DNA of 64,000 nucleotides, from assembly GCF_002210425.1 (NCBI RefSeq), contig NZ_MWQK01000002.1, positions 496,001-560,000 on the forward strand. The letters run 5' to 3'. The stretch is from Fibrobacter sp. UWB2. GTDB taxonomy: Bacteria > Fibrobacterota > Fibrobacteria > Fibrobacterales > Fibrobacteraceae. Under the pieces are notes generated by a model that had not been told where the DNA came from, made no database searches, and was given only the letters and a program-made list of their open reading frames with translations. Below are positions 44,965 through 53,551 of this stretch, one piece after another. Both the position numbers and the translations under genes were made by a program. Positions within the stretch are counted from its first letter, which is position 1; each line of letters opens with the position of its first letter.

Positions 44965-45564
44965 CTATTCCTTAAACGTGAATCTCAGTTCGCCAAACGG
45001 GCTGCGGAAATCTTTGTTCTTCAGGTTGTTTTCTTCGATGCCAGCAAAGAGCCTGTAACCGCCACCGATAGAAATTTCAAAGAGCTTTGTCATGCGGAAG
45101 TTGAACTGGGCCGAAAAGTCTGCGGTAAAGAATCCGTCTTCGGCCTTGAAACCGTCTTCGTCACCCTTGTCCATGAAGTCTACTTCGCCACCGCCGATGC
45201 TCACCGGGAGCGAAATCGAGAAGAATCCGTTGCGGTAAACGGTCGGTTCAGCAAAAACGCCGAAAGCATGGTAGTCAATCATCTGGGAATGGCGAACCTT
45301 CGGGTTCTTCACGTTGCTCATGATGGAAGAATGGTATGCACCAAAGCTGATGTAGGGGTTCAGTGCGATACCGATGCGGATGTTCATGAAAATCGTCCCG
45401 TCGCGGGCAATCAGCGAATTACCGCCGCTAACGCCAAAAAGGGCGCTCCATTCGGATTTTTCTGCCTGGCCCGGTTCGTAATCTTGGGAACCCTGGAGTT
45501 CGGCGTGGGAACTTACGGCGAGCGTGAGCGCCATGAGGATAGATGTCAAAAGTTTAGTTTTCAT
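44965..45564 (-). CDS. putative outer-membrane beta-barrel protein, 199 residues
   Basis: A signal peptide (LLTSILMALTLAVSSHA) is followed by alternating strands rich in aromatic and Gly residues (MNIRIGIALNPYISFGAYHS, FFSISLPVSIGGGEV) and an aromatic C-terminal strand, SPFGELRFTFKE. This fits a small outer-membrane barrel, though no named family is recognised. The ATG at 45564 overlaps the stop of the upstream YihY/BrkB-type gene (ATGA), so the two are translationally coupled. A longer reading frame begins inside that gene and is not used. Confidence 0.72.
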   Translation of the reverse strand: MKTKLLTSILMALTLAVSSHAELQGSQDYEPGQAEKSEWSALFGVSGGNSLIARDGTIFMNIRIGIALNPYISFGAYHSSIMSNVKNPKVRHSQMIDYHAFGVFAEPTVYRNGFFSISLPVSIGGGEVDFMDKGDEDGFKAEDGFFTADFSAQFNFRMTKLFEISIGGGYRLFAGIEENNLKNKDFRSPFGELRFTFKE

Positions 45565-46526
45565 AGTCCGTCCGTGTTTCCTTCCCATCTCCAGTTCTTT
45601 GTGCTGACTGCGGGCCAGTGGCAAATCGTCCACACGAGACTGTTGCCGCACAAAATGATGGACCAGACGCCAAAGAGCAAGAAGAGGAATAGTGGAATAA
45701 AAGCTAGCGATCCATAGAAAATGGACATACGCGTGACCATAGCGGTCTGGATGAGCATCAAAATCTTCACGTAGATGTTGATGGCAAGCCAAGAAAGCAA
45801 AGTCGAGAGCATCGACGCCAAGAACAGCTTACGGCGGGTGTAGGGCTTGTGGCCTGCCGGGCGAGCCGGGAGCGCGTAAAGCATGATGAAAATCACGAGA
45901 AGGGCCGCGATGTGGAAGGCCGAGTACCAGAATACGGTGATGAGCGCCTTGATGACTTCGGGCGAAAAGTGGAATCCGTCAACGATGATGACCTTGAGCA
46001 CGTTCTGCACGTGGTTCACGAATCCTGCGAACATGCCGACCACGGCTGCTCCGATGAGGAGGAACGGCGTGTAAATCTTAATCTGGCGAATCAAAGTTCT
46101 GGAAGTCTTGTTTTCCCAGACGACGTTGAAGTTCGTTTCGAGGCTTCCGAACGCGAGGATAAATGTGACAAAAAGACCGCCTGCACCGATAAATCCGAGT
46201 TTTTTGATGGGAATGTGTTCGGCGTTTTCGACAATGTCCATGATTTGCTCGGTCGGCCAGTCCAAATTGAGCATGTCAATCACGATGGGGAGGTAGTCCG
46301 AAATGAAGTTACCGAACCCGACGGCGAGCGTGATGGAAGTGAGCATGATGAGGAGTGGAACGACTGCCACGAGCGTCGTGTAGGTCAAAGATGCGGCACG
46401 GGTCATTCCGTGATAGTACAGGAACGACTTTCCGGTGACAACCATAATTTTGACGAACGTCGGAGAACGGGCTGCGATATGATCGAACAACCACTCCCAC
46501 GAAAAATTTTTCCACCAATGCGGCAT
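45561..46526 (-). CDS. YihY/virulence factor BrkB family membrane protein
   Basis: A 321-residue inner-membrane protein with about six helices. The family signature near the start is YYHGMTRAASLTYTTLVAVVPLLIMLTSI; later there is a GSLAFIPLFLFLLFGVWSIILCG segment. Members were once annotated as ribonuclease BN, which is not supported; the function is not known, with export or stress roles suggested. It is first in a two-gene unit with the beta-barrel-like protein and divergent from the pectin locus. Confidence 0.9.
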   Translation of the reverse strand: MPHWWKNFSWEWLFDHIAARSPTFVKIMVVTGKSFLYYHGMTRAASLTYTTLVAVVPLLIMLTSITLAVGFGNFISDYLPIVIDMLNLDWPTEQIMDIVENAEHIPIKKLGFIGAGGLFVTFILAFGSLETNFNVVWENKTSRTLIRQIKIYTPFLLIGAAVVGMFAGFVNHVQNVLKVIIVDGFHFSPEVIKALITVFWYSAFHIAALLVIFIMLYALPARPAGHKPYTRRKLFLASMLSTLLSWLAINIYVKILMLIQTAMVTRMSIFYGSLAFIPLFLFLLFGVWSIILCGNSLVWTICHWPAVSTKNWRWEGNTDGL

Positions 46527-46798
46527 ACTCGTGTTAAATATAGTTAAAGGAACGACTTACGAGAACTTTTGGCGCGTTTCGTTTCGTTTTTTTACGAAAA
46601 ACTGTACTTTTTGTGGTCGAAATTTCCTAAAAACAGGTTTACTAATGTAGACAAATAATAAATTCCTTTTGTGGACTTTTTCTAGCAAATTATTGTTTGA
46701 AAGTTAAAAGTATAATAAAAAATGTGGACTTTTTATTGAAAAGAGATTATATTTGAAAGAAACAAGAGTTTGGTTTTACACCGTTAGGAGCGTTGTAT
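46527..46798. promoter_or_regulatory. regulatory region upstream of the pectin locus with GTGGAC repeats
   Basis: AT-rich from 46620. TGTAGAC (about 46650) and two TGTGGACTTTTT copies (about 46672 and 46721) are regularly placed. TATATT at about 46749 is a likely -10 and TAGGAG at 46785-46790 is the ribosome site for the lyase gene. The GTGGAC copies may be regulator sites (inference). Confidence 0.45.
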
Positions 46799-49432
46799 AT
46801 GGGATATAATCATAATTTCAAGGCTATTTTGGCAAGTTCGCTGTTGGCTGCGGGCTTGGCTGTTCCATCTTTTGCTGCGCCTCGTCAAATGGAAAACTTG
46901 ACACGCGGTCTTGTGGCGTCCAATGTGGGCAAGGGTATGCTTGTCAGTTGGCGCTTGTTGGGTACAGATGACCCGACGACGGAATTTGTTCTCTATCGTG
47001 ATGGAAAGAAGATTGCCTCGATTGGCAAGTCTGCCGGCACGAGCTACCTTGATGCTGCTGGCACCGCTACCTCCAAGTACACGGTGGCTGCCGTTGTCGA
47101 TGGCAAGGAGCAATCTCAGGTTGGTTTGTCGCTCGTTTTGGATAAAACGGTCTCCAATAGCGGAAAATCCTTCCCATATAAGACTTTTAAAGTGGAGCCG
47201 CCTGCAGCACAGACTATGCCGAATGGTGAAACGTGCACTTACGTTCCGAACGATATGAGCACGGCTGACCTCGATGGTGACGGCGAATATGAATTGGTTC
47301 TCAAATGGGATCCGTCTAACGCTCACGATAACTCGCAAACGGGTTATACGGGTACGGTGTTTATCGATGCCTACAAGCTCGACGGCAAGCGCCTTTGGCG
47401 CATTGACCTCGGCAAGAATATCCGCGCAGGTGCTCATTACACGCAATTCCAGGTCTTTGACTACGACGGCGATGGCAAAGCCGAAATGATTGTGAAGACT
47501 GCCGACGGAACGATTGATGGTACGGGCAAGGCTGTGGGCGACAAGTCCAAGGATTATCGTGACGGTAACGGCCTTGTGCTTAAGGGGCCGGAATACTTGA
47601 CTGTTTTCCGCGGTGCTGATGGCGCTGCGGTTTCGACGGTTGATTTTGTGCCGAGTCGAGACATCAACCAGCATGTGAAGGGCAAGGATGGCAAGGGCTA
47701 CTGGGGCGACAACTACGGTAACCGTTGCGAACGCTACCTGGCTGCGACTGGCTACTTGGATGGCGTCCATCCGAGTGCAATTTTTGCACGTGGTTATTAC
47801 ACGTCTGCTTATGTGGTTGCGTATGATTTTGATGGCAAAACATTGAAGCAACGCTGGTACCACAAGTCTGAAGACCCGGGCAAGGGTCTCTATGGCGAAG
47901 GAAACCACAGCCTCCAGGCGGCTGACCTCGATGGCGATGGTTATGATGAAGTGTTTTTCGGTGCTGCAGCCTTGAATCACGATGGCACCCTGCGTTACCG
48001 CACTGGTCTTGGCCATGGCGACGCTCACCATATCGGTGATCTGGATCCGGACCATCCGGGGCTTGAATCCTGGGATGTGCATGAACACAAGGATGCTAAG
48101 TACACTGATGAATTACGTGCCCATGATGGTACGATTATCTGGGGAACGGCTCAGCCGAACCCTGGCGTAGATAACGGACGCGGCATGGCTGCTGACGTAG
48201 ATTCTACCCATCGCGGTTACGAAATGTGGTCTGCAAAGGGCGGTGGAATGTTTACTGTAAAGCACGAAAAAATCGGTTCTCCGGCTGTTTCGCAGAATTT
48301 CCGCATTTACTTCGACGGTGACGCCTACGATGAACTTCTGGACGGTGCTTACGTGACCAAGTTCAATTCTAAGGATGTCAAGGCCGAGGTTTACTTTGAT
48401 GGCCCGACGGCGCTTGGCGTAACGGGTTGCAATGGCACCAAGAATACTCCGAGCCTTATTGCAGACTTGTTTGGTGACTGGCGTGAAGAACTCGTTGTGC
48501 GCTCTGAAAAGGATCCGACGACGATTTATATCATTGCCACTCCGGTTACAAGCCCGCACCGCGTCTATACCTTGATGCACGACGCCACGTACCGTACTGC
48601 GGTTGCCTCCGAAAATACGGCATACAACCAGCCGCCGCATGTGGGATTCTTTATGCCGGACATGGTGAAGAAACTCAAACAGCCGGATATTTACGTGGTC
48701 GGTGAAAATGTCGTAGTGCCGGTCGATACGACTCCGGTTGTGAACGACGGTTTGTCTATGCTCGATGCTTCTACGCCGAAGGATGGTGTGGGGTGGACCG
48801 AAAAAACAAACGAAGGGTTCCTCAAGAACGGTTACTTCAATTTTGATAACACACTTTCTAGCTATGGTGTTTGGGAAATCTTCTCGAAGACCGAGGCTAA
48901 GACGACTTTGACAATCCGTTACGCCAATGGTGGAAATGCTGATCGTAGCATGGCTGTTAGCGTGAATGGCAAGTCGGCAGGTACGGTTAGTTTCCCGGCT
49001 ACAGGATGGACAACGTATAAAGAGGCCTCTGTAGATGTGAAGCTGAAGGCTGGCGTCAATACGCTCAAGCTGACGTCGATGACAAGTGACGGTGGCCCGA
49101 ATATCGATATGTTCACGTTCGGAATTGACGGCGTAGAACTTTACGATGGAACGCAGGTTGTTGACAAGCCGGTATCGATTGCGCCTCAGTCGTTCAGGCC
49201 GAATGTTTATAATCCGGTAACGGGAATTCTTAGAACGCGCGAAGCAGGCCTTGCTGAAATCTATGCCTTTGATGTGACAGGTAAGCTCGTTGGCGGAATC
49301 TCCCGCAATGTGACTGCCGGAACGTCTAAGGTGATGTTTGACCGCGAAATGCTCCCGCGTGGTGCTTACATGATGGTTGTGAAATTGAACGGTCGCGTGA
49401 TTTCGAAGTCCATGCACAACGCTGCGAAGTAA
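46799..49432 (+). CDS. rhamnogalacturonan lyase (PL11) with CBM35-like module and C-terminal sorting tail
   Basis: Cuts the rhamnogalacturonan-I backbone by beta-elimination. Signal peptide, then a short Fn3-like domain (TRGLVASNVGKGMLVSWRLL) and the eight-bladed PL11 propeller. Blades carry Ca-binding DxDxDG motifs such as ADLDGDGEYELVLK, FDYDGDGKAEMIVK and AADLDGDGYDEVFF. A CBM35-like beta-sandwich follows near residues 640-775 (GWTEKTNEGF, YANGGNADRS, SDGGPNIDMF). The last ~70 residues (IYAFDVTGKLVGG ... GAYMMVVKLNGRV) resemble a T9SS type A sorting domain. ATG 46799 has AGGAG 8 bases upstream and is preferred over an in-frame TTG at 46793. First gene of the pectin locus. Confidence 0.94.
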   Translation: MGYNHNFKAILASSLLAAGLAVPSFAAPRQMENLTRGLVASNVGKGMLVSWRLLGTDDPTTEFVLYRDGKKIASIGKSAGTSYLDAAGTATSKYTVAAVVDGKEQSQVGLSLVLDKTVSNSGKSFPYKTFKVEPPAAQTMPNGETCTYVPNDMSTADLDGDGEYELVLKWDPSNAHDNSQTGYTGTVFIDAYKLDGKRLWRIDLGKNIRAGAHYTQFQVFDYDGDGKAEMIVKTADGTIDGTGKAVGDKSKDYRDGNGLVLKGPEYLTVFRGADGAAVSTVDFVPSRDINQHVKGKDGKGYWGDNYGNRCERYLAATGYLDGVHPSAIFARGYYTSAYVVAYDFDGKTLKQRWYHKSEDPGKGLYGEGNHSLQAADLDGDGYDEVFFGAAALNHDGTLRYRTGLGHGDAHHIGDLDPDHPGLESWDVHEHKDAKYTDELRAHDGTIIWGTAQPNPGVDNGRGMAADVDSTHRGYEMWSAKGGGMFTVKHEKIGSPAVSQNFRIYFDGDAYDELLDGAYVTKFNSKDVKAEVYFDGPTALGVTGCNGTKNTPSLIADLFGDWREELVVRSEKDPTTIYIIATPVTSPHRVYTLMHDATYRTAVASENTAYNQPPHVGFFMPDMVKKLKQPDIYVVGENVVVPVDTTPVVNDGLSMLDASTPKDGVGWTEKTNEGFLKNGYFNFDNTLSSYGVWEIFSKTEAKTTLTIRYANGGNADRSMAVSVNGKSAGTVSFPATGWTTYKEASVDVKLKAGVNTLKLTSMTSDGGPNIDMFTFGIDGVELYDGTQVVDKPVSIAPQSFRPNVYNPVTGILRTREAGLAEIYAFDVTGKLVGGISRNVTAGTSKVMFDREMLPRGAYMMVVKLNGRVISKSMHNAAK

Positions 49433-49443
49433 GAGGTTTGAAT

Positions 49444-51303
49444 ATGGGACTGTTTAGCAAATTTTGGCAGGGCGTTGTTGCGACTTCGATGATTGCGGCT
49501 CCACTTGCAATGGCTAAGGTTACAATTTATATGCTTGGCGATTCCACCATGCAGGACTGGGCTGATGGTTATTATCCCAAACAGGGCCAGGGCCAGGATT
49601 TTCATTACTGGTTCGATGTAAACAAGGCGGCAGTGGTGAACCGTGGACAGGGCGGCATGTCGCTTGGTGGCGGCGGTAAGGACAAAAAGGGTAACACCGC
49701 GGTCGGCTATTACGACATGTTCTTTAAGAAGGGCTGCTCCAATGGTGGTTGCATTGCGGACAAGTTGCAGGCTGGCGACTATGTCGTTGTCCAGTTCGGT
49801 ATTAACGACGTGAACTACAGCACGGAAGACTTCTTTGCCTCCAACATGAAAAAGCTTGTGAGCGATGTCAGGGCGAAAGGCGCTTATCCGATTATCATGA
49901 GCCCGATTCGTCGCTTGTACTATGATTCTCCAACGCAGATTCATAACAGCTATCGTGGCTACCCGGCTCTTAACCAGAGCCTTGCAACGGAATTGAACGT
50001 TCCGTTTATCGATATGAGCGAAATGGTCGCGAACTACATGATTTCTGTGGGCGAACGCTATTCGGCACAGTTTATCTTCAACTATGCTACAAAATCTGAA
50101 TATAGCAACTTGGGCAGTGACCAGACGGACCAGGTGCATTTACAGATGAACGGTGCGAATGCCTTTGGACGTATCATTACAGAACAGATGCGCGCCCACA
50201 AGGATCCGATTGTGAAAAAACTTGGTGACTACATGGCGCCTATGTACCAGGTAGATGTCAAGGTGAGCCCGGAAGGCGCTGCCGAAGCGACTTCTCTTAG
50301 CGCTTACTACCCGAAGGGCATGACGGTTATGCTCAAGACCATTCCGAAGTCCGGCAAAAAGTTCTTGGGCTGGTATGACGGTAACGGCAACAAGGTCGGC
50401 GCCCCGAGCCGCTCCAATGTAAAGTCTCCGTACATCCACACATTTGTCATGGGTTCTGCATCGACGCAGTTCACTGCAGTGTATGAAGGCGGTACCGCTC
50501 AGAAGTACACGGGCGATGGCAAGGCTTTGACCGCATTCCCGACAACGACCCCGAAGAGCCTTGACGATGTGACGTTTGAACCGTTCACGCCGATTGATGG
50601 CAGTCAGGAGACAGAAACCAAGGTGGATAAGGATATCAAGAAATTCTTTGACGCAAGTAAGCCGGATACTGCAGGAATTGGCTGGACCCAAACGGAATGG
50701 ACTGGCTATATTGGCGATGGCTATTTCAACTTGGATAACACGAACGTGTCGTTTGCAAGTTACAAGGTGAAGTTCCCCGGTGCAGGCTACGTGACGCTTG
50801 CTGTGCGTTACGCCAATGGCGGTTCTACAGACCGTATGTTCAATGCCTACCTTGACCACGACTACTATTTGAGCGCCCCTCCGACAGGTGGCTGGGACAA
50901 GTGGGATACCGCTTACGTTGTGATGGATGCGCCGCAGGGCGAAGCCGAACTCAAGTTTATGTCGGTGACTTCTGATGGTGCTCCGAACCTTGATGCGTTT
51001 GGCTTTAACCTAGATGGTGTCTGCCGTGTTGGTGTGGATTGCAAGGATGCTAAGGATTCAATTCCGACATCGCTGCAAGGTATCAAGATGGCGGCTAGAG
51101 CAAAGCTCCTTGGCGATAAGCTTTTGCTTCCGGAACGTGCTGACATAAGCGTGTTCGATATGAGCGGAAGTCTTGTCGTGCGTAAGGCTGTTTTGGCGGG
51201 TGAGGTGGATATGTCTTCTCTCGTGCGTACAAACGGAGTTTACCGCGTTGTCGTTCGCCAGGGTCGTGAAAAGCTTGTTGCGACTTGGGCAAAGGTGAAA
51301 TAG
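49444..51303 (+). CDS. rhamnogalacturonan acetylesterase (CE12) with CBM35-like module
   Basis: Removes acetyl groups from rhamnogalacturonan, helping the upstream lyase. After the signal peptide, the SGNH fold has the nucleophile Ser in YMLGDSTMQDW, the oxyanion block VVQFGINDVNY and the catalytic Asp/His in TDQVHLQMNG. A middle domain (VKVSPEGAAEATSLSAYYPKG ... FTAVYEGG) resembles an InlB-type repeat. A CBM35-like module (GWTQTEWTGYIGDGYFNLDN) and a short tail with ISVFDMSGSLVVRKA follow. ATG 49444 is chosen over a TTG two codons upstream; AGAGG precedes both. It starts 11 bases after the lyase gene, so one transcript is likely. Confidence 0.93.
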   Translation: MGLFSKFWQGVVATSMIAAPLAMAKVTIYMLGDSTMQDWADGYYPKQGQGQDFHYWFDVNKAAVVNRGQGGMSLGGGGKDKKGNTAVGYYDMFFKKGCSNGGCIADKLQAGDYVVVQFGINDVNYSTEDFFASNMKKLVSDVRAKGAYPIIMSPIRRLYYDSPTQIHNSYRGYPALNQSLATELNVPFIDMSEMVANYMISVGERYSAQFIFNYATKSEYSNLGSDQTDQVHLQMNGANAFGRIITEQMRAHKDPIVKKLGDYMAPMYQVDVKVSPEGAAEATSLSAYYPKGMTVMLKTIPKSGKKFLGWYDGNGNKVGAPSRSNVKSPYIHTFVMGSASTQFTAVYEGGTAQKYTGDGKALTAFPTTTPKSLDDVTFEPFTPIDGSQETETKVDKDIKKFFDASKPDTAGIGWTQTEWTGYIGDGYFNLDNTNVSFASYKVKFPGAGYVTLAVRYANGGSTDRMFNAYLDHDYYLSAPPTGGWDKWDTAYVVMDAPQGEAELKFMSVTSDGAPNLDAFGFNLDGVCRVGVDCKDAKDSIPTSLQGIKMAARAKLLGDKLLLPERADISVFDMSGSLVVRKAVLAGEVDMSSLVRTNGVYRVVVRQGREKLVATWAKVK

Positions 51304-51312
51304 GTGCAAATT

Positions 51313-51383
51313 GTCATCCCCGCGTAGGCGGGGATCACCTTTCATAATACAAGAAGGAGATGCCCGACTGAATCGGGCATGAC
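51313..51383. repeat. two adjacent hairpin repeats between the CE12 genes
   Basis: First, ATCCCCGC-GTAG-GCGGGGAT (51316-51335). Second, ATGCCCGA-CTGAA-TCGGGCAT (51360-51380) inside the AAGGAGATGCCCG family sequence. They may also attenuate or stabilise the operon mRNA. Confidence 0.65.
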
Positions 51384-51399
51384 AATAAAAGGATTTGCT

Positions 51400-53148
51400 A
51401 TGAATAAGTTTATAAAAATCTTTCTCGCTGCTGCCGTGTTTACGGGTGTTGCCGTGAGCGACTCGACGTCATTCTCGATTTACGTGGTGGGCGATTCGAC
51501 CGTACAGACGTATAAGGATAACGTCTATCCGCAAACGGGCTGGGGCCAGGTGCTTGGGCATTTCTTTGACGCCTCCCGTGTGAAAGTCCTTAACTATGCA
51601 ATCGGTGGCCGTAGCTCTAGAACGTTCATCGAAGAAGGCCGCTTGGACGAGGTCAAGGGAAAGCTCCAAAAGGGCGACTACCTCTTTGTGCAATTTGGCC
51701 ATAATGACCGCGACTATTCAAAGGCCGCGCGTTATGTGGAGCCGTCGAAGTTCTCTGGATTCATCCAACAGTATGTCGATGCTGGCAAGGGCAAGGGCGC
51801 CAATGTCGTCCTCGTCTCTCCGATGAACTTGAACGGTAGCCGCAACGTGTTCTCGACGGGCTCTAACAACTACGATGCCCGCGGCATGATGCAGACGGTT
51901 GCCAAGAACAACAAGATTCCGTTTGTCGATTTGAACATGAAGTCGTACAACACGTATAACAATACGTACAAAGGTATGGGCGATTATGTGACCCGCTATC
52001 TCTATAAAAAGCTGGAAAAGGGTGAATACCCGAATTTCCCTGATGGTGTGAACGATGGTACGACGCACTTCCAGGAAATGGGCTCGATGGGCCACGCCCA
52101 GATGATTTGCGAAGAGCTTGCAGATAATCTCAAGTCCAACACGAACCTCTCTGCCGATGCAAAGGCTGCGCTTACGATGCTTGTGTCTGCAATTAAGAAG
52201 CGTTATACCATCAAGGTCAAGACGAACCTCTCGAATTACAACGGCCTCATTACGCAGACGCAGTATTTCCCGGCGGGTTCCCCGATGACGCTCCGCGTGA
52301 CGCCGAACGGCCAGACGTTTGAAAAGTGGGTCGATGATGACTGCAACGAGCTCTCGAAGGACATGATTTATTATGGCTTCAAGACGAAGGCCCGTGACAT
52401 CACATACACGGCGATGTTCAAGGGCGGTGCCGCTTGCACGCCGATTTCTCATGCTTCGGAAGATTCTTACGAAGAAGGTCCTGGTGGTGGTTCGAGCAGT
52501 TCAAGCGGTGAAGTGGAAGTCAAGGAACTTGACGAAGCTCTGTGCTCGCTCAAGGCTGGTACGGATGCTTGGCCGTCAGTGATTGACATGGCGGAACCTG
52601 AATTTGGAGATGGCTGGACTGAAAAGAATCATGAAGGCTATACTGGCGGCGGTTTCTTCAATCTTGATAATTCTGCCTACAGCAAGGCCACGTACATGGT
52701 GACTTCGGACCAGTCTGCAGAAAAGGCCCGTGTGATGATCCGCTATTCGTTTTCGGGGAGCGCTAATCGCGATATGAAGGTTACGGTAGATAATGGCACC
52801 TACGATGTGACATTCAAGTCCACCGGAAGCTGGGACAAGTGGGATACGGTCTATATCGACAACGTCTGGGTGGATGCCTTGGACTTCAAAGTGATTTTAC
52901 AGTCGGCGACGGCAGATGGCGGCCCGAATATCGACATGATTGCGTTTGATATGAAGGATGTTTATCGTACCGGTTGCAAGGCCGCTCGCGAAAATCAGCA
53001 GGGACCTGTTTCGATTGTTCCGACAAAACTTGCGACAAAGCCGCGAGCCAAAGGCATCACGGTCAATGCGCTTGGCCAAAAAGTGCAAAATGTTCGCGAT
53101 CAGTCGGATTTGCGAAACCTCCCCAAAGGCAACTACTTCCGCTATTAA
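51400..53148 (+). CDS. second rhamnogalacturonan acetylesterase (CE12) with CBM35-like module
   Basis: A paralog of the preceding enzyme but diverged. A short signal peptide (FIKIFLAAAVFTGVAVS) precedes the SGNH domain: Ser in VVGDSTVQTY, FGHNDRDY, and a late DGTTHFQEMGS with the catalytic Asp/His. An InlB-like domain (YTIKVKTNLSNYNG), a short GSSSSSG linker, and a CBM35-like module (GWTEKNHEGYTGGGFFNLDN) follow. The tail (GITVNALGQKVQNVRDQ) matches that of the GH18 protein. ATG 51400 begins the signal peptide and has AAAGG upstream. Two CE12 copies suggest different acetyl positions or locations (inference). Confidence 0.92.
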   Translation: MNKFIKIFLAAAVFTGVAVSDSTSFSIYVVGDSTVQTYKDNVYPQTGWGQVLGHFFDASRVKVLNYAIGGRSSRTFIEEGRLDEVKGKLQKGDYLFVQFGHNDRDYSKAARYVEPSKFSGFIQQYVDAGKGKGANVVLVSPMNLNGSRNVFSTGSNNYDARGMMQTVAKNNKIPFVDLNMKSYNTYNNTYKGMGDYVTRYLYKKLEKGEYPNFPDGVNDGTTHFQEMGSMGHAQMICEELADNLKSNTNLSADAKAALTMLVSAIKKRYTIKVKTNLSNYNGLITQTQYFPAGSPMTLRVTPNGQTFEKWVDDDCNELSKDMIYYGFKTKARDITYTAMFKGGAACTPISHASEDSYEEGPGGGSSSSSGEVEVKELDEALCSLKAGTDAWPSVIDMAEPEFGDGWTEKNHEGYTGGGFFNLDNSAYSKATYMVTSDQSAEKARVMIRYSFSGSANRDMKVTVDNGTYDVTFKSTGSWDKWDTVYIDNVWVDALDFKVILQSATADGGPNIDMIAFDMKDVYRTGCKAARENQQGPVSIVPTKLATKPRAKGITVNALGQKVQNVRDQSDLRNLPKGNYFRY

Positions 53149-53551
53149 AAACCAAAATTCTATTTTGAGTCAAAAATTACGTGAATATCTTCAAAATAAG
53201 CTTGATATTCACGTAAAATTTTGATGTTGTATGTAGTTAAAATCCGCTTGAATGCGGATTTTTGCTTTAAAATGAAAAATTTTGAGCTTTTAAAGCTTAA
53301 AACACTGTCTAAAAGGTGGCGAAAGATACTTTTTGCTGAATTTTTAATAAGTTTGTCTGAATTTTTACGTGAGAAAATCTGATAATTCGATATTTTTCAC
53401 GTAAAAAATGAACTTTTTTAGATTTTTCAAAAAAAATAACACATTTTTTTATAACATAATGTGGACATAAAATTTGCAAAACTGTGGACAATAATGTATA
53501 TTAAGTTATGCAGTTCCTGCCTACTGTCTACTTCTAACTGCCTACTAAAAC
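53149..53551. promoter_or_regulatory. AT-rich 400-bp region with ACGTGA inverted repeats and GTGGAC motifs
   Basis: Two inverted repeats contain the same half-site. One is 13 bp: TTACGTGAATATC (53177-53189) with its complement at 53204-53216. The other is TTTTTACGTGA (53362-53372) with TCACGTAAAAA (53397-53407). Two GTGGACA motifs follow near 53462 and 53484, then TATATT near 53495. The stretch 53510-53545 has repeated CTAC/CCTACT elements. No gene is seen. Confidence 0.5.

Noticed and set aside
45565-45792. Longer N-terminus for the beta-barrel-like protein
   Set aside because: It would lie wholly inside the YihY/BrkB gene; ATG 45564 starts a signal peptide and overlaps the upstream stop as ATGA.
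46784-49417. Two 434-codon minus-strand open frames across the PL11 gene
   Set aside because: Both mirror the codon pattern of the lyase gene, with no recognisable motifs or ribosome sites.
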